Source of the DNA: JAWKOK01 sp963765875
Lineage (GTDB): Bacteria; Chloroflexota; Anaerolineae; Caldilineales; Caldilineaceae
DNA: 64,000 bases
Assembly (NCBI GenBank): GCA_963765875.1
Contig: CAVXYK010000007.1
Location: 434,001-498,000, forward strand
Reading direction: 5' to 3'
Shown: piece after piece, positions 60,917 to 64,000 of the stretch
Position numbering within the stretch: the first letter of the stretch is position 1
Layout: each line of letters starts with the position of its first letter
Notes under the pieces: generated by a model
What the model was told of the DNA's origin: nothing
The model's database searches: none
Seen by the model: only the letters and a program-made list of their open reading frames with translations
Position numbers and translations under genes: made by a program

Positions 60917-61678
60917 GACACGTTTGCATCCGCTGAGGAGCTATCCAAATCGATCAAATCTACGAAGATCTCTCGATCAAGCACAATCTCTTTCGTCGAC
61001 AACCTGCATGTGTAGGCGTAGACTTCGACACCGGCCTGCCTTGCCGCGTGTAGCGCGACGGCAAAATCTGGGTCAGTGCCGACATTCGGTTCGAAACGGT
61101 CGGCATCCGGCCTCTGGATGATGAATACGACGGCGGCGCGGACTCCGCTTTCGACCAAAGAGGCTAATTCCTCCAGGTGTCGACGCCCGCGGGTGGTCGG
61201 GGCATCGGGAAACCGTGCGAGGCGTTTCTCCACCAGCGTGACTGACTTCACTTCGATCCAGCATGGATGGCCTTGCCGGTTCGTGATCAGGAAGTCGATG
61301 CGGCTGCGCACAGTGCCCGAAGCATGTTGAGGCAGACTGACTTCAGCCCGAATCGACTGGGCATCTCGAAACGGTTCAAAAAAGCCCGTTGCCAGCCCGT
61401 CGGCAAAGACCTGGTTGGGCAGGCGCGTGTCTAGGCTGATGAGCTGACCGTGCTCCGGGTGTTCGACGAAGCGCAAGTCATAGCCGGTCTTGCGATTGGG
61501 ATTTTCCGCCTTGTTCACATGGACGGTCACGCCGGGAATCAGCAGTTCACGCAGCCGCCCCGGATCGGCGCAGTGCGCGCTCGATCTGCTCACCAGTCTT
61601 ATGCAGCTCTGCCTCGACTCGAAATCGATTGGGCCGGGCCAAAAATGTAGCGGGTTGGGTTATGAAGGTGAATTTCAT
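60913..61678 (-). CDS. sfsA: Sugar fermentation stimulation protein SfsA (one frameshift)
   Basis: The reassembled protein of about 254 residues belongs to the SfsA family, nuclease-fold proteins with a RecB-like C-terminal motif. The N-terminus FLARPNRFRVEAELH, the OB-like block HCADPGRLRELLIPG, RIDFLITNRQGHPCWIEVKSVTLVE and FPDAPTTRGRRHLEEL are diagnostic. In E. coli SfsA was found as a maltose gene regulator. The frame breaks near 61576 between EQIERA and AHCADPG, where one surplus base in GAGCGCGCAC is likely. The ATG at 61678 is the first in a plausible position; no strong ribosome binding site precedes it. It overlaps the DUF3565 gene. Confidence 0.88.
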
Positions 61679-61779
61679 GGCGGCTCGTGAGTGGTGAATG
61701 GGTGGTATGGTTAATCGTGATCTGGGAATGCCATATACCATTGCCCATCAACCGCCCAATCTCCTAATCTCTCATTCAC

Positions 61780-63135
61780 TCATTCATCCGATCCCTCATG
61801 CTCCCGCAACACCCTCTCCAATCCCTCGGCCGATCTGATGCCGCGTACGGCCTTTAAGAATGTCTGGACATCCGGAACCTGGGCGCGAAGTTGAAACAAT
61901 TTCGGCGCCAACGGGTTTGTGCTGGATGGGCTCGTGCCGTAGGAGCCGTGGAAGGCGAAGTAGGCCTGATTGAGCGCGCGCAGCGGATAGCCATTGGCCA
62001 CGAAGAACTGTCGACGTGCTTCCATGTAGGCTTCAGCCGTCTCAACCTCGCCTCGGGCAAGCAATTGATCCACGACCAGCCGCGTGCGCCGCATCTCTGT
62101 TCGGAATTCAAAGGGCATTGGGCCGCTGGGCGGGATCTCGATGCGTTCCACTTCTGGCGACTCTACGTCAGTCGCGCTGGGTGCGGGTGATGGCAGTAGA
62201 TCGGGGTAGTAGCTCTCTAGCACCTTCATGCCAACTTCATTGCCGACGATTTCGGCGACAGTTTCGTTAATAATGGTCAGATCCGAGCTCACATTGTAGC
62301 TCAGGCCGAGGGGAAAGAGCGTCAAATAGTTGTGTGTCCATTCGTGGGCTACCGTGCTGAGCACCCAGGGCAGGCTGGCCCGATCGACCACCATCGAGGG
62401 GTAGGCCCCCAGCCCGCCGATATTGGTCACGTAGGCAATCCGATTCTGCTCTTCGCGGATGGAGGCCTCGGCCATACCTGCCATCTCGGCGCTGTACTCC
62501 GGCACGAGCATGCGATAGTCGACAGTGGCAATACGATCGCGTGGACTAATAACCATCTTCTTTGGCGGTTCCGTGAACGTGAACTGAACCGGCGGGAAAA
62601 CTCGTTCCCCAACCGTCATCCCGAGCTTGGACAGTTCGGCGCCAACCTGTCGCTCGATCACCTGCTCGACAGAGGGGCGAATGGTCTTCTGGCGAGCTCG
62701 CAGTTCGTCGACTTCGTTTTGCAGCGTGCTGACCTGTTCTTCCTCGCCGGCGTCACCAAGACTGAGTTTGTAGTCTATTTCGCTTTCGAGACCGGCGATT
62801 TCGTGGGCTCCGTCCAGGAAATCACGTACAAGTTCGACGCCCTCGTCGATGGTCAGCGCCTGGGCAGGTTGGGTGACAGCGGCCTCAATCTTCTCCGCCA
62901 CAGCGTTGATCTCCCAGCGCACCAGATTGAACGTCCAGCCGGATACGGTCTGGGAAAGAGCGGCGTTCAACTGCTGGGTCGCAGAGGGTGCGCTGGTCCC
63001 CAATAAGATCAGGCCAATGAACAGAAGACAGCCAATCAGCAGCGCGCGACGAAGCGGTCGCACGAAAGAAAACTTGGCCGTCGGCAAAGGGCTGTCTTGA
63101 GGTTGAGGTGGTTCCGCAGTACGGTACGTGCTCAT
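61780..63135 (-). CDS. Membrane-anchored gluzincin-like protein (HEWTH motif)
   Basis: The protein of about 451 residues has one membrane helix (about 29-46, ALLIGCLLFIGLILLGT), a coiled-coil-like stretch (EEEQVSTLQNEVDELRARQ) and an extracytoplasmic domain. HEWTH at 264-268 in LSTVAHEWTHNYL is a zincin HExxH motif, and NETVAEIVGNEVG about 25 residues later supplies the third acidic ligand of gluzincins. The spacing suits a zinc metallopeptidase of unknown specificity. I do not recognise a named family. AAGGAAAT before the ATG at 63135 decides the start. Divergent from the adenosine deaminase gene, with a palindromic operator-like site between them. Confidence 0.75.
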   Translation of the reverse strand: MSTYRTAEPPQPQDSPLPTAKFSFVRPLRRALLIGCLLFIGLILLGTSAPSATQQLNAALSQTVSGWTFNLVRWEINAVAEKIEAAVTQPAQALTIDEGVELVRDFLDGAHEIAGLESEIDYKLSLGDAGEEEQVSTLQNEVDELRARQKTIRPSVEQVIERQVGAELSKLGMTVGERVFPPVQFTFTEPPKKMVISPRDRIATVDYRMLVPEYSAEMAGMAEASIREEQNRIAYVTNIGGLGAYPSMVVDRASLPWVLSTVAHEWTHNYLTLFPLGLSYNVSSDLTIINETVAEIVGNEVGMKVLESYYPDLLPSPAPSATDVESPEVERIEIPPSGPMPFEFRTEMRRTRLVVDQLLARGEVETAEAYMEARRQFFVANGYPLRALNQAYFAFHGSYGTSPSSTNPLAPKLFQLRAQVPDVQTFLKAVRGIRSAEGLERVLREHEGSDE

Positions 63136-63197
63136 ATTTCCTTCATCCAGTGGGTGGAGCACTGGGTTCGGCGCAATCTCCACCCTGGGTTACAATT

Positions 63198-63234
63198 GTG
63201 AAACTATAGTTTCACCTTCAAGGATGAATGTCAA
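63198..63234 (-). promoter_or_regulatory. Promoter overlapped by a perfect 18-bp palindrome (operator-like)
   Basis: GTGAAACTATAGTTTCAC at 63198-63215 is a perfect palindrome. On the minus strand TTGACA (63229-63234) and TATAGT (63203-63208) are separated by 20 bases, and the palindrome covers the -10 box. This is what a repressor operator of the TetR or GntR type looks like, acting on the gluzincin-like gene and possibly on the divergent deaminase gene. Confidence 0.5.
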
Positions 63235-63284
63235 CTTAAAACCTCAAGAAAATTGACAGAGTGTGACGTCATGTTGAAACCGAT

Positions 63285-64000
63285 ATGTTGAACCCGAACC
63301 AGATCCAACTGTTGGGTCCCTATGCAGACTATTTAGACGCAGATCTCACAGACTACCTGGTGAATCTGCCGAAGGCGGAAATTCATGTTCATCTTGAGGG
63401 CGCAATCCAGCCCGAGACGGTGCTGGCCCTGGCGCGCCGCCACAAGAGGCTGGATGCACTTCCGGCTGACAACGTGACTGGCCTGCGCCAGTGGTTTACC
63501 TTTACTGGCTTTCCCCATTTCGTCGAAATCTACCTGACGATCTCCGATCTGTTGCGAGACCCGGATGACTTTGCACTGATTGTCCAGGCCTGCGGAGCAG
63601 ACATGGCTCGTCAGGGAATCCGCTATCGAGAACTGACCTTCACGCCGTTCACCCACACCAACTTGCAGGACAAAGGTCTCTCGATCGATGACCTGATGGC
63701 CGGTCTTGAAGCCGGCCGGCGGCAGGCCAAGCAGGAATACGGCGTTGAAATGCGCTGGGTCTTCGACGTACCTCGCAATGCCAGTTTCTCCAAGCGTTAT
63801 CAATCAGGCGGCAGTGCGGACTATTCACCATTTCCGGCCGAGAGGACGCTCGAATATGCGTTGGACGGCAGAGATCGAGGGGTAGTCGGCCTTGGCTTGG
63901 GTGGATTCGAGGTGGGCGCGCCGCCTGAGCCATTCGCCCACGCCTTTGCCGAAGCCAAGCAAGCAGGATTGCTATCCGTTCCGCACGCAGGTGAAACCAT
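63285..64000 (+). CDS. Adenosine deaminase family protein (cut by window edge)
   Basis: 238 codons are inside the window and the frame is still open. The family hallmarks are present: the metal-binding HVH (H34, H36) in LPKAEIHVHLEGA, the YRELTFTPF strand, GGFE at about residues 206-209, and HAGE at the very end, which contains the third His and the catalytic Glu. Members deaminate adenosine, deoxyadenosine or, in some lineages, aminodeoxyfutalosine or other purines, so the exact substrate is open. The start ATG is at 63285; the ATG at 63271 leads to a stop after six codons. The ribosome binding site is weak. It may be regulated by the palindrome at 63198-63215. Confidence 0.9.
   Translation, partial: MLNPNQIQLLGPYADYLDADLTDYLVNLPKAEIHVHLEGAIQPETVLALARRHKRLDALPADNVTGLRQWFTFTGFPHFVEIYLTISDLLRDPDDFALIVQACGADMARQGIRYRELTFTPFTHTNLQDKGLSIDDLMAGLEAGRRQAKQEYGVEMRWVFDVPRNASFSKRYQSGGSADYSPFPAERTLEYALDGRDRGVVGLGLGGFEVGAPPEPFAHAFAEAKQAGLLSVPHAGET

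Overview
The window looks like a Chloroflexota chromosome, most likely close to Anaerolineae or Caldilineae. The reasons are: two large proteins with the Chlor_Arch_YYY (DUF2298) signature, an Agl23-type membrane protein, an LLM-class F420-type oxidoreductase, secreted proteins with Thr-Pro linkers and a terminal or near-terminal LPxV-like motif, and several families of small GC-rich palindromic repeats. No phage, CRISPR or intact insertion sequence was seen.

Layout. 0-4 kb: edge of a KAP-type P-loop NTPase, a methyltransferase, a GH13 alpha-glucosidase and msrB. 4.7-9.1 kb: two membrane-anchored coiled-coil proteins; the larger ends in two helix-hairpin-helix-like domains. 9.1-15.4 kb: a repeat-rich gap, then a minus-strand DUF2760 - Hsp70 - Hsp70 operon. 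16-23.4 kb: LLM oxidoreductase, NTF2-like protein, sugar-binding lipoprotein, a GT39-like membrane protein and a DUF348/G5/3D cell-wall protein.

23.5-40.9 kb is the most striking region: five co-directional, closely packed genes for very large GT-C-like membrane proteins (GT39-DUF2298 fusion, DUF2298, a GT39-like protein, Agl23 fused to an NHL propeller, GT39 fused to two PA14 domains and an NHL propeller). I infer a surface glycan or glycolipid assembly locus. 41-47.7 kb: LysM/M23 peptidase, PyrK-like protein, and a DUF58-transglutaminase pair. 47.7-64 kb: SRPBCC/SDR pair, two tandem metallophosphoesterase paralogues, NagZ-type lipoprotein, tmRNA, a secreted beta-helix protein, a TolB-like protein, sfsA-DUF3565, a membrane gluzincin-like protein and the start of an adenosine deaminase.

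An important caveat: about a dozen protein genes, and even the tmRNA tag, are interrupted by single-base indels, several of them in short homopolymers. The tmRNA tag case and the conserved protein sequence on both sides of each break suggest uncorrected sequencing errors rather than mass pseudogenisation. Frameshifted genes are therefore annotated as single CDS spans with the break points given.
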